A stretch of 36,735 nucleotides of DNA from Cyanobium sp. Cruz CV13-4-11 (GTDB taxonomy: Bacteria > Cyanobacteriota > Cyanobacteriia > PCC-6307 > Cyanobiaceae): NCBI RefSeq assembly GCF_024346055.1, contig NZ_JAGQCH010000027.1, positions 1-36,735 of the forward strand. Reading direction: 5' to 3'. The notes beneath the pieces are model-generated. The model had not been told where the DNA came from, did not search any database, and worked only from the letters and a program-made list of their open reading frames with translations. Below are positions 8,057-16,492 of the stretch, in pieces (the first letter of the stretch is position 1; each line of letters starts with the position of its first letter). A program made the position numbers and the translations under genes.

Positions 8057-9469
8057 TCAGCCCTCACCCACCCGCCAGACGTTAAGCCCCGCCGCGCGGG
8101 CGGCAGCGGCATCGGCGATGGCCCTGGCGTCGAACAGCCAGGCCGGGCGCCGCATCACCGCGGCGATCGCATTCCAGTTGAGGCTGGCGTAATCGCCCCA
8201 TTCGGTGAGGATCAGCGCGGCGTCGGCGCCGGTGGCCGCCTCCAGGGGCGACGCCGCCGCCTGCCAACCGCCGTCGGCCGCCGACGGGGGCTGGCCCAGG
8301 TCGGCGGCGATCTGGGCGGGCGACACCTTGGGATCCACGATCACAAGCTTTGCCCCCTCCTCGATCAGGTTCTGGCAGATGCGGATGGCGGGAGCCTCCC
8401 GCGTGTCGTTCGTGTCCGCCTTGAAGGCGAAGCCCAGCACCGCCAGCCGCTTGCCGGTGACGGTGCCGAACAGGCGCTGGACCACCAGCCGGGCGATGCG
8501 GTCCTGCTGCCAGGTGTTGAGGGTCACCACCTGCTCCCAGTAGCCCGCCACCTCCTCAAGGCCGTAGTGGCGGCAGAGGTAGACCAGGTTGAGGATGTCC
8601 TTCTGGAAGCAGCTGCCGCCGAAGCCGGGTCCGGCCTGCAGGAACTTGGCGCCGATCCTGGAATCGGTGCCGATGGCGCGGCCTACCTCGCGCACGTCGG
8701 CCCCGGTGGCCTCACACAGGGCGGCGATGCTGTTGATCGAGGAGATCCTCTGGGCCAGATAGGCGTTGGCGGTGAGCTTGGAGAGCTCGCTGCTCCAGAG
8801 ATTGGTGCGCAGGATCCGCTGCTGGGGCACCCAGGTGGCGTAGATCCCGGCCAGGGATTCGATCGCCGCAGGGTCCTCACCGCCGATCAGCACCCGGTCG
8901 GGGGCCTCGAGGTCGGCGATCGCCGAGCCCTCGGCCAGGAATTCGGGATTGGAGAGGACGGCGAAGGTCTTGGCTTGACTGCGATCGCCCTCCGGGAGGT
9001 TCTGCTGGGCAGCCCCCAGAATCGCCTTCACCGTTTCCGCCGTCCGCACCGGCAAGGTGCTCTTCTCGACCACGATCGTGTGGCCCCGGGCGGAAGCGGC
9101 CACCTGACGGGCCGATACCTCGATCCAGCGCAGGTCGCTGGCCTGTCCGGCCCCAACGCCCCTGGTCTTGGTGGGGGTGTTGACCGAGAGGAACACAATG
9201 TCAGCGCCGGCAATGGCCGCATCCACCTCAGTGGTGAAGTGGAGGTTGCGCCCCCTGGCCCTGCCCACCACCGCATCCAGCCCGGGTTCGTAGACCGGCA
9301 GGCGCGCCAGATCCGGATCGTTCCAGGCCGCGATCCGCTCGGCATTGAGGTCCACCACCGTGACCTGAATCTCTGGACAACGGTCGGCGATCACCGCCAT
9401 CGTGGGCCCCCCCACGTAGCCCGCACCTATGCAACAGATGGTGCGAATCGGCGAAGGGGCCGGATCCAT
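8057..9469 (-). CDS. UDP-glucose 6-dehydrogenase
   Basis: 470 residues from the ATG at 9469, which gives a Rossmann motif near the N-terminus (IGAGYVGGPT, 14-23). The open frame runs a further 64 codons upstream, but that part is unlike the family and overlaps galE. Features: SVNTPT (95-100), SNPEFLAEG (173-181), the catalytic cysteine C287 in GFGGSCFQKD, and FKADTNDTREAP (349-360). The sequence resembles the animal/plant-like branch of UGDH rather than the short TuaD type. It oxidises UDP-glucose to UDP-glucuronate with two NAD+. First gene of the three-gene UDP-sugar operon and divergent from galE. Confidence 0.94.
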   Translation of the reverse strand: MDPAPSPIRTICCIGAGYVGGPTMAVIADRCPEIQVTVVDLNAERIAAWNDPDLARLPVYEPGLDAVVGRARGRNLHFTTEVDAAIAGADIVFLSVNTPTKTRGVGAGQASDLRWIEVSARQVAASARGHTIVVEKSTLPVRTAETVKAILGAAQQNLPEGDRSQAKTFAVLSNPEFLAEGSAIADLEAPDRVLIGGEDPAAIESLAGIYATWVPQQRILRTNLWSSELSKLTANAYLAQRISSINSIAALCEATGADVREVGRAIGTDSRIGAKFLQAGPGFGGSCFQKDILNLVYLCRHYGLEEVAGYWEQVVTLNTWQQDRIARLVVQRLFGTVTGKRLAVLGFAFKADTNDTREAPAIRICQNLIEEGAKLVIVDPKVSPAQIAADLGQPPSAADGGWQAAASPLEAATGADAALILTEWGDYASLNWNAIAAVMRRPAWLFDARAIADAAAARAAGLNVWRVGEG

Positions 9470-9581
9470 GGGGGATGGCAGTTCATCAAGGACATTACCT
9501 CCATCGACTGGCTTTCGCCGGGGCCGGGTGTGGAGCACGGCAAGAAGGTTGGCGGTGGAAGAGGTTAAGGGCAAGTAAATT
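9470..9581. promoter_or_regulatory. Divergent region between UDP-glucose dehydrogenase and galE
   Basis: 112 bp between the two chosen start codons, and less G/C rich on the galE side. It should hold promoters for the leftward UDP-sugar operon and for galE. No clear paired promoter boxes are seen; the call is positional. TAAGGG at about 9567-9572 is a possible ribosome-binding site for galE. Confidence 0.35.
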
Positions 9582-10760
9582 GTGATCGACAGCCTGACGG
9601 GGAGCCGTTTCTTGACCAAGGTCCTGCTCACGGGGGGAGCCGGATTCATCGGCAGCCACACCTGCCTGGCCCTGCTGGAAACCGGCCATCAGGTGGTCGT
9701 GCTCGACGATTTCAGCAACGGCAGTGCCGAGGCCCTGCGCCGTGTGGCCGAGCTGGCGGGTCTGGAGCCCTGGCGGCAGGACGCTGCCGATCACTGGTCG
9801 GCGGCGGCGCCTGGGGGTGGCTGTCTCACCCTGATCCGGGGGGATGTGCGCTCCCAGCAGGATCTCGATCGTGCCTTCCAGGACGGGGGCGGCGGCATCA
9901 GCGCCGTGCTCCACTTCGCCGGCCTCAAGGCTGTGGGCGAATCGATGGCCGAGCCACTGCGTTACTGGGACGTGAATGTCACCGGCACGGTCCGGCTTCT
10001 GGAGGCCATGGGCCGAAACAGCTGCCAGACGCTCGTCTTCAGCAGCAGCGCCACCCTTTACGGCACCACCGACACGGTGCCGATCCCCGAGACGGCCCCG
10101 CTGCAACCCATCAATCCCTATGGCTACACCAAGGCCGCCGTCGAGAGAATGCTCACCGACGTGGCTGCCAGTGCCCCGGGGTGGCGCATCGCCCTGCTGC
10201 GTTACTTCAATCCCGTGGGCGCCCACCCCAGCGGACGCATCGGCGAAGACCCCAATGGCCGGCCCAACAATCTGTTTCCTTTCCTTTGTCAGGTGGCGGG
10301 TGGGCGCCAGCAGCACCTGGAGGTGTTCGGCGGCGACTGGCCCACGGGCGATGGCACGGGCGTCCGCGACTACCTGCACGTGATGGACCTGGCCGAAGGC
10401 CACGGCCGGGCCCTCGAGGTGCTCCAGGAGGAACCGCCCCAGCTGCTCACCCTCAACCTGGGCAGCGGCGAGGGCCATTCGGTGCTCGAGCTGCTGCGGA
10501 CCTTCGAAACCACCAATGGCCTGACGTTGCCCTATGCCGTGGTGGCACGCCGGCCTGGTGATTCCGCCGTGAGTGTCGCCGATCCCAGCCAGGCGGAGCG
10601 TCGCATGGGCTGGCGGACCCGGCGCTCCCTGGCGGACATCTGCCGCGATGGCTGGGCCTGGCAGAGCGCCAATCCCCACGGTTACCGAACGAGGACCGGC
10701 AGTCCACAGGAAAGCTCATCGCGGCGCAACAGTCTCATCGCGGCGCAACAGTTGTCCTGA
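9582..10760 (+). CDS. galE: UDP-glucose 4-epimerase
   Basis: 392 residues, extended SDR that interconverts UDP-glucose and UDP-galactose. It shows GGAGFIGSH (18-26), HFAGLKAVGES (111-121), and catalytic S155/S156 near SSSATLYG with Y180-x3-K184 in NPYGYTK. The region GVRDYLHVMDLAEGH is also GalE-like. It is longer than the usual 330-340 residues because of an insertion around 60-83 and an unconserved tail of about 25 residues. GTG 9582 is used here; TTG 9612 (LTKVLLTGG) is an equally good start, with GGGGAG upstream. The tail and stop codon lie in a 19-bp tandem duplication (10715-10752), and the last 26 bp overlap the convergent membrane-protein gene. Confidence 0.93.
   Translation: MIDSLTGSRFLTKVLLTGGAGFIGSHTCLALLETGHQVVVLDDFSNGSAEALRRVAELAGLEPWRQDAADHWSAAAPGGGCLTLIRGDVRSQQDLDRAFQDGGGGISAVLHFAGLKAVGESMAEPLRYWDVNVTGTVRLLEAMGRNSCQTLVFSSSATLYGTTDTVPIPETAPLQPINPYGYTKAAVERMLTDVAASAPGWRIALLRYFNPVGAHPSGRIGEDPNGRPNNLFPFLCQVAGGRQQHLEVFGGDWPTGDGTGVRDYLHVMDLAEGHGRALEVLQEEPPQLLTLNLGSGEGHSVLELLRTFETTNGLTLPYAVVARRPGDSAVSVADPSQAERRMGWRTRRSLADICRDGWAWQSANPHGYRTRTGSPQESSSRRNSLIAAQQLS
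10715..10752. repeat. Perfect 19-bp tandem duplication at the convergent ends of galE and the membrane-protein gene
   Basis: CTCATCGCGGCGCAACAGT occurs twice in a row (10715-10733 and 10734-10752) without mismatch. Because 19 is not a multiple of three, it shifts the galE frame. The galE stop at 10758-10760 is reached only because of the second copy. The stop of the opposite gene lies in the second copy and would be the same with a single copy. Confidence 0.9.
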
Positions 10761-12684
10761 TGTAGATCCGCACCCCCTGGCCGCGCCTCACCTGCCGGAA
10801 ACCCACCCTTTGCAACTGGTGGGTTGTGAGGCTGTTGAGGGACAGATCGGCGTAGCGGCTGACCAGATCCGGCTGCCAGTGGTTGCTGGCCCGGGCAATC
10901 CGGCTTGCATAGGGCACGTAGGCCTCGCGCAGCACCACCACATCCACCCGGCGCCCATCGAGCCAGGCCCTCAGGGAGGCGGGTGAGCCCAGGGCGCTGC
11001 GCAGCCCCGAATACTGGCCCGTCTCCACCGTCGACGCCGCCAGCTTGGTGATGTCCCTGGCCGCCACGGGAGTCAGGCACTGGCGTGTGCCCAGCACCGC
11101 TCCGACATAGGGATCGCTCAGCAACGTCCTGCCCGCCAGCAGGCGCTCCCGGTCACACAGCTCCCGCAACGGCCCGAGGAGCGGTTCGATGGTGGTCCCG
11201 TCCGCCTGGCGCACCTCCTCCAGGGAAGTGAGCAGGTGGGGAACTTTGGACACGAAGATGTTGGGGCGGCCCCGCAGCTCCAAAGGGAAGGCCAGCACGG
11301 CGAGCAGGCCGGAGAGGGTGGCCATCAGAACGGCTCGGGGGCGGCGTCCCGCCTGCCACCTGCGATCCAGGGCCCAGGCCATTGCGGGGATGCTGATCCA
11401 GAACAGGCTGGTCCAGACCAGCCGATAGGCACTGTCCGGCTCAATCAGCTTGAAGACCAGATCATTGATGAAGGGGGCCCACCACTCCAGCAGCACCAGC
11501 GGCGCCAGCAAGGCCATGGCCAGCACCGCGCCGGGGGGTTGCCGCCAGCTCCGCCAAAGGCCGAGGCAAACCCCCGAAAACCCCAGTGCGGCCAGGAAGA
11601 CCGGCTCCCAGGTGGCCACCGGCAAGCTGGGCCAGAAATAGAAGAAGTGATGGCCCAGAAACCGGTAATCGTGAACGAAGCGCATGGGCTCCGGCCAGTC
11701 GTAGAACGACTCGAGCTTTGGGTGCCAGGGCATCCGGTTGAGGACTAGCAGCAGCAATCCGGCCCCAGCAGTGCCGAGCATCAGGCGCTGCCGTGAGGGC
11801 CAGAGCACCAGGCTGGCGGCGCTGGCCACGATCAGCAGATTGATTGTGAGAAAGGCCGTCACGCCATGGGCGTGATAAGCGAGATACCCGGGAACCAGCA
11901 GCACGGCTGTCGCCTGACCCACCCGGCGAGCCCCCGGCCATGCCCTGGCCTGCAACAACCCCAGCAAGGGGGTGGCACCAGCCAGCACCAGGGCCAGCCC
12001 GGGGAGGGTGCCGTTGAGGGCGATCTGATGGAAGAAGGAAAAGTTCTGGTGACCCATGCCCAGCAGGAACAGCAGGGCCATGAGCCAGCTGAGGGACACC
12101 TTGCCGGTGAGCCGCAGGCTGAGCTGGCCGCTGGCGAGCAGCACCAGAAAGGTGTTCAGGGCCGCCAGCAGGCTGGCCCGCCATGGCGCCAGAGCCTCAG
12201 GGAAGCCGAACAGGTAGCTGGCCGCCGTGAAGAACCAGTTGGCCGGTGCGCTGTAACGCAACGGGTCGAGACGCACGGTCTCCAGCAGATCGCTGCCGAA
12301 ATAGGTCGCGTAGTAAACGAAACCATCCGAGGGAAACTCCAGAATCACTCCGCGCCACCCCAGGGCAACCGCGCAGAGCAGCGCGGGGGCCAGGACCGCC
12401 AGCAATGGCCGTGCCAGGGCATGATCCGCCAGTCGATCGCGCCATCGGCGAGGCCGGATGGCCAGGGCCGCCACCACCACCAGCAGGTCCACCAGCACCA
12501 GCAGCCCGTAGGCCTGGCGCAGGCTGGGCCCGCCCGGCAGCAGGGACAGCCAGCCGATGGCCGCCCAGGAGCCCACACCGAGAAGAAGCACCTGCCAGGT
12601 GGGTCGCCCCCAGCGCCATCCCCACAGCAGCGGCGCCGCGATGGCCAGCAGCAACGGAGCCAAGGAATCGGTCAGCGCAGGCAT
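10735..12684 (-). CDS. Polytopic membrane protein of unknown function
   Basis: 649 residues. I do not recognise the family with confidence. About the first 470 residues hold roughly 11-13 hydrophobic segments, starting LAPLLLAIAAPLLWGW. The C-terminal 170 residues are soluble. The overall build (many membrane helices plus a C-terminal extramembrane domain, with SDGFVYYATYFGSDLLE and WFFTAASYLFG between early helices) recalls integral-membrane glycosyltransferase or polysaccharide-assembly proteins of the GT-C kind. I see no diagnostic motif, and that is only inference. The neighbourhood of UDP-sugar enzymes and glycosyltransferases is consistent with surface glycan work. ATG start at 12684; the 3' end overlaps galE by 26 bp. 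Confidence 0.75.
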   Translation of the reverse strand: MPALTDSLAPLLLAIAAPLLWGWRWGRPTWQVLLLGVGSWAAIGWLSLLPGGPSLRQAYGLLVLVDLLVVVAALAIRPRRWRDRLADHALARPLLAVLAPALLCAVALGWRGVILEFPSDGFVYYATYFGSDLLETVRLDPLRYSAPANWFFTAASYLFGFPEALAPWRASLLAALNTFLVLLASGQLSLRLTGKVSLSWLMALLFLLGMGHQNFSFFHQIALNGTLPGLALVLAGATPLLGLLQARAWPGARRVGQATAVLLVPGYLAYHAHGVTAFLTINLLIVASAASLVLWPSRQRLMLGTAGAGLLLLVLNRMPWHPKLESFYDWPEPMRFVHDYRFLGHHFFYFWPSLPVATWEPVFLAALGFSGVCLGLWRSWRQPPGAVLAMALLAPLVLLEWWAPFINDLVFKLIEPDSAYRLVWTSLFWISIPAMAWALDRRWQAGRRPRAVLMATLSGLLAVLAFPLELRGRPNIFVSKVPHLLTSLEEVRQADGTTIEPLLGPLRELCDRERLLAGRTLLSDPYVGAVLGTRQCLTPVAARDITKLAASTVETGQYSGLRSALGSPASLRAWLDGRRVDVVVLREAYVPYASRIARASNHWQPDLVSRYADLSLNSLTTHQLQRVGFRQVRRGQGVRIYIRTTVAPR

Positions 12685-12747
12685 TCGGCGCAGGGAAAGC
12701 CGCTGGATCGAGACCCTAGGGGACCTTCGCCCACCCGCCGCAAAGGG

Positions 12748-14019
12748 TCAGACCCGCTCCAGCCGCAGCCGCTCGCCCCGCAGTTGGCGGAGCCGCTCCC
12801 CCAGGACCGGTCCTGGCGGCAGGCCGGAGGCGATCAGATCGGCCGCCGCCATCGGGGAGGCCAGATGGCGCCAGCGGAACCACCAGCGCAGCAGGGGGCG
12901 CCGGGGGAGCGCTCCGCTCACCAGCGCCAGGGCGACGGCCTCGGGGGACCAACCCGGCTGCTCCAGAAAGGTGCTCCAGGCCAGGGCCGTGCTGGGCCTC
13001 GCCGCACAGACTTGCCAGGCCTGGCGCAGCAGGGCCAGCTGGGCCAGCAACCGTTGCTGCCCGTGGGGCAGCTGAAGCCGTGTCGCCACGGTCGTGGCCG
13101 CGTCACTGCCAGCCAGCAGCGCCGCCAGGAGCGGCAAGCCGCTGCGCCGGGCCCAGCGCAGGCGGCGACGCCAGCTGGTGTCGGCCTGCAGAGCCGGGTC
13201 CACCAGCACGAGGGCGCCCCAGGCCTGCAGGCAGGCCAGGGCCTCCTCCCAGGGCTCCCGCTCGAGCAGCAGCTCCAGTTCCATCCGTAGCCGGGTCCCC
13301 AGGGCGGGAGGCACCCGGCCAGCACCTCCTGGGCCGCTGCCCTGCCCCCAGGGCCAGCGGCCCAGGGTGGAGCGCAGCTGCTCCTGGCTGGCGGGAGCCA
13401 GGGTGAACCCCAGCCGGGCGGCGTAGCGGGCAGCCCGCACAATGCGGGTGGGATCGTCCTCCAGGCTCCGGTCATGCAGGAGGCGCAGCTGCCGGTGGGC
13501 CAGATCAGCGCCGCCGCCGTGGGGATCCAGCAGGCGCAGGCCCTGCCCTGGGCTGGCGAACACCAGGGCCATCGCATTGATGCTGAAGTCCCTGCGGGCG
13601 AGATCGTCCTCCAGGGAGCCATAGGAAACGATGGGGTTCTCCCCGGGGGCGGGATAGGTTTCGCTCCGGGCCGAGGCCAGATCCAGGCGGATCTCATCAA
13701 GCTCCAGTTCCACCGTGCCGAAGCTGCGGTGAAACTGGCAGTAGCCCACCGCCTCGGCGGGCGTTTCCCGAAGCAACGTCTCCGCCAGGCGATGGGCCGC
13801 CGGCCGCGGATCGGCCGGATCGGCCTGCGGAGCGAGCTCCACCACCAGGTCGAGGTCGGGCAAGCCCCGGAGGGGATCAAGGTGCACCCTGTGCAGCAGC
13901 AGGTCCCGCACGGCACCGCCCACGACCGCCAGCCCCGCACAGTCGCTTGAGCGGTGGAACGTGGCCAGCAGACGAGGAGGCAGGCAGAGATCCTGGAGAT
14001 CGATCACGGAGACCGTCAT
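12748..14019 (-). CDS. cca: CCA tRNA nucleotidyltransferase / poly(A) polymerase family
   Basis: 423 residues, class II nucleotidyltransferase. The head domain shows GGAVRD (34-39) and the metal-binding DLD (55-57). Further motifs are RRDFSINAMAL and RIVRAARYAARLGFTLAP. The C-terminal neck/body region is alanine- and leucine-rich helix. The enzyme adds or repairs the 3'-CCA of tRNAs. Some bacteria split A-adding and CC-adding activity between two such proteins, and the sequence does not tell me which this is. GTG or ATG starts nearby are possible; the one used gives the head domain at the normal distance. Confidence 0.9.
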   Translation of the reverse strand: MTVSVIDLQDLCLPPRLLATFHRSSDCAGLAVVGGAVRDLLLHRVHLDPLRGLPDLDLVVELAPQADPADPRPAAHRLAETLLRETPAEAVGYCQFHRSFGTVELELDEIRLDLASARSETYPAPGENPIVSYGSLEDDLARRDFSINAMALVFASPGQGLRLLDPHGGGADLAHRQLRLLHDRSLEDDPTRIVRAARYAARLGFTLAPASQEQLRSTLGRWPWGQGSGPGGAGRVPPALGTRLRMELELLLEREPWEEALACLQAWGALVLVDPALQADTSWRRRLRWARRSGLPLLAALLAGSDAATTVATRLQLPHGQQRLLAQLALLRQAWQVCAARPSTALAWSTFLEQPGWSPEAVALALVSGALPRRPLLRWWFRWRHLASPMAAADLIASGLPPGPVLGERLRQLRGERLRLERV

Positions 14020-14197
14020 CGCAGCAGGGCCATGGAGCGGTGTCCAGAAGGCGCACGGTACACTCGGCCGATCGACATCGCGCCTGATGACGATAGGGAA
14101 ATCATGGTGTCGCTTCAGCCCTGATGCTCAATGAATGATGCCCACCACCTGAGCCGGAGCCTGCGGAATCAGGCCCACGCCGCAAGGGTCGCATGGA
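14020..14197. promoter_or_regulatory. Divergent region between cca and the RgpF-like gene
   Basis: 178 bp with no gene, marking the drop from high to moderate G+C. TACACT near 14057-14062 could act as a -10 box, but there is no clear -35. Both divergent genes must start transcription here or inside each other's 5' ends. Confidence 0.3.
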
Positions 14198-15496
14198 ATG
14201 ACTGACAGCTTCAAGAAGATCCTCAAGGCCCCCCTGGGCCTGTGGAAGAAGATCAAGATCAAGATCTTCATCCTTAGCGACTATCTTCAGGCCCAGATCG
14301 ACTTTTGGATTGGTCCACACGGCCGCCGCAGTACGCCGGAAAAGCGTCTCCAGCCGATCCAGCTCCAAGCCGATCTGAAGCACCCTGGATCTACAAGCAG
14401 GGCTAGCGCATCCGGCGATACTCCTGAACGAATTGCCCTCTTCATTGCCTATGCCAAACGGCTGACCCACTCCAACCGATCCTACATCGAAGCGCTCAAG
14501 CAGGCAGGTTTTGAGGTTGTCTATATCAACAACGAGGTTACCAATCCAGAGACTGCCCTGGCCCTTGAAGGGATTTGCTGGCGTGTCTTTGATCGTCGCA
14601 ACATCGGGCGGGATTTCGGTGGCTTCAGGGATGGGGTGCTGCTGCTTCATGGCGAAGGGCATCTGGAGCGCTGCCAACTGCTGTGCATCGCCAATGACTC
14701 CATGCAGTTCATTCCGGGCCGCAATGCTCAGGCGCTCGTTGCTGCGCTGAAGGACTTCGCCGCTGGCGAGAAGCAGGCTCTGTTCAGCCACATCAGTCAT
14801 CAGATTCAGACCCACTACCAATCCTATTTCCAGGTTCTCAAGCCGGAGGTCTTCCGCTCCAGAACATTCTTGCAGTTCTGGAAGGACTATCTGCCACTTT
14901 CCCATCGGGGCCATTGCATTTACAATGGCGAGATTGCACTTTCCCAAAGGGTTTATAGGCGTTTCCAATCCGTCGACACACTTTACACAAGTGACAAGTT
15001 GCAGGAGGCTCTCGAGACCCATTTCGCCTCTCAAGGCGGGGTGCCTGCTGAAGAGGTGTTCCGGCTCATGCCCTCACCGGCGCGAACTTCCCAGCGACGC
15101 AAGATCGGTTATTCCCTGCAACAGCTGATGCAGCAGAGTGATCAGCACAAGACTCTCACAGGCGCTCAGCTCTACAGCGTTGCCGATCTGATCGAGAATG
15201 GAAATCCAAGCCATATTGCAGCCTTTCTCTACCCAATTTATCTTCACTGTCCATTCGTGAAGCATGATCTCTGCACCGCCGGCAGCTACACCATGGCCCA
15301 GGCGATCAGCCTGTTCCGAGAGGCTGCGAGGCAATCCCTTGGAGTCGAGGATGGCACACGGATTGAGAATCTTGTCGACGAGTTCAAGGATCTGATGTAC
15401 ATCCGAGGTGTGCCCCTGAGCTACGACAACCGTCTACGGGAAGCGGCCATCAAGGGGATCACCGGCGCGTTCGTTTACCCCTCTACCTATGAATGA
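14198..15496 (+). CDS. Rhamnan synthesis protein F (RgpF)-like glycosyltransferase-family protein
   Basis: 432 residues. The core shows the features of the RgpF family: ERIALFIAYAKRLTHSNRSYIEALKQAGFEVVYINN, then DRRNIGRDFGGFRDG, then LCIANDSMQF. In Streptococcus, RgpF acts on the rhamnose-glucose polysaccharide; related domains occur in many O-antigen and capsule loci. The N-terminal 50 residues are Lys-rich and amphipathic (KKILKAPLGLWKKIKIKIF). G+C is visibly lower than in neighbouring housekeeping genes, which suggests horizontal acquisition. ATG 14198 is the natural start. The next gene (GT2) begins 36 bp later on the same strand, so they are probably co-transcribed. Exact acceptor and sugar are unknown. 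Confidence 0.8.
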   Translation: MTDSFKKILKAPLGLWKKIKIKIFILSDYLQAQIDFWIGPHGRRSTPEKRLQPIQLQADLKHPGSTSRASASGDTPERIALFIAYAKRLTHSNRSYIEALKQAGFEVVYINNEVTNPETALALEGICWRVFDRRNIGRDFGGFRDGVLLLHGEGHLERCQLLCIANDSMQFIPGRNAQALVAALKDFAAGEKQALFSHISHQIQTHYQSYFQVLKPEVFRSRTFLQFWKDYLPLSHRGHCIYNGEIALSQRVYRRFQSVDTLYTSDKLQEALETHFASQGGVPAEEVFRLMPSPARTSQRRKIGYSLQQLMQQSDQHKTLTGAQLYSVADLIENGNPSHIAAFLYPIYLHCPFVKHDLCTAGSYTMAQAISLFREAARQSLGVEDGTRIENLVDEFKDLMYIRGVPLSYDNRLREAAIKGITGAFVYPSTYE

Positions 15497-15532
15497 TTCC
15501 AGCAGGAGCCTGAGCGCCATGCCGTTCGCCTG

Positions 15533-16492
15533 ATGGGGATCCAATCCGAGGACCACGTCCCCATCCACTTCATCACAGTGAACTACCACTGTGGCGATTA
15601 CATTCGTGGCCTGATTGAGGCGGTCATCGCCAGCGAGGAGGACCTCGGTTCACTGAGGTTCGTCATCGTCAACAACTCCCCTTCCGATCAAAGTCTGCGC
15701 CAATGGAACGAGGCCGCTCCCATCCCAATGGCGGTCCAGCTGATCGAGGCGGGCGCCAACCTCGGCTTCGGCAGCGGCTGCAATCTGGGGCTCCGCCATG
15801 TTTGGCAGACCGACAGATCGGCCCTGGCCTGGCTGATCAATCCCGATGCCCGCCTGGACCCCGGTGCGATCGCCTACGTCAGGCAATGCCTGCGTGACGA
15901 TGAGCAGATCGCCATGCTCGGCACCCGGATCCGGGACCCCCGGGGCGAGGTCTGGTTCAGCCACGGCAGCTTCAACCGCTGGACCGGGAGCCTGCGCCAT
16001 CGCTTCCCCGCCGACGACTGCCGCCCCCTGCCGGTCCGCACCTGGCCCACCCGCTGGATGTCCGGCTGCAGCATGCTTTTCCGGCTGGGGATTTTCCGGG
16101 ACTGCCCCCAGTTCGATCCGCAGTACTTTCTGGATTACGAGGACGCCGACATTTCCGAACGCCACCACCAGCAGGGTTATTGCCTGCGGGTCACCCAGGC
16201 CGTGCTGGTGGAGCATCAGGTGTCAGCGATCACCCAGCGGGCCCCTCGGGCCAAGTACCAGCACGCCACCTTCAGCAAGCTGTACTTCCTGCATCGCCAC
16301 GCCACGCCCCTGGCCCTGCTGCTGAACCTGCTCTATTACGCCGTCCGCCCCCTCAGCTTCTGCCTCTCCGATCCGGAGCGGGCCCGGGGCCGCTGGTGGG
16401 GACTGGGGGATTACCTGCGCTGGTGCTGGCGGCGGCTCCTGCGCCGGCCGGAGCCGCCCCACCCCCGCACCTCCTTCACCGTTTCATCCTGA
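15533..16492 (+). CDS. Glycosyltransferase family 2, rhamnosyltransferase-like
   Basis: 319 residues. GT-A fold motifs: ITVNYHCGDYIRGLIEAV near the N-terminus, FVIVNNSPSD, AGANLGFGSGCNLGL (nucleotide-sugar binding) and the metal-binding acidic motif as WLINPDARLDPGA. The later motif SGCSMLFR...FDPQYFLDYEDADISER contains the typical E-D-x-D catalytic-site region of WbbL-like rhamnosyltransferases. It probably works with the RgpF-like gene upstream in extending a surface glycan. The sequence start is GTG or ATG near 15533 (MGIQSEDHVPIHFI). Its last 17 bp overlap the 3' end of the opposite glycosyltransferase gene. Confidence 0.88.
   Translation: MGIQSEDHVPIHFITVNYHCGDYIRGLIEAVIASEEDLGSLRFVIVNNSPSDQSLRQWNEAAPIPMAVQLIEAGANLGFGSGCNLGLRHVWQTDRSALAWLINPDARLDPGAIAYVRQCLRDDEQIAMLGTRIRDPRGEVWFSHGSFNRWTGSLRHRFPADDCRPLPVRTWPTRWMSGCSMLFRLGIFRDCPQFDPQYFLDYEDADISERHHQQGYCLRVTQAVLVEHQVSAITQRAPRAKYQHATFSKLYFLHRHATPLALLLNLLYYAVRPLSFCLSDPERARGRWWGLGDYLRWCWRRLLRRPEPPHPRTSFTVSS

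Noticed and set aside
14102..15034. A 310-codon open frame on the minus strand opposite the RgpF-like gene
   Set aside because: The plus-strand frame has clear family motifs; the minus-strand translation has no recognisable domain, so it is a shadow.
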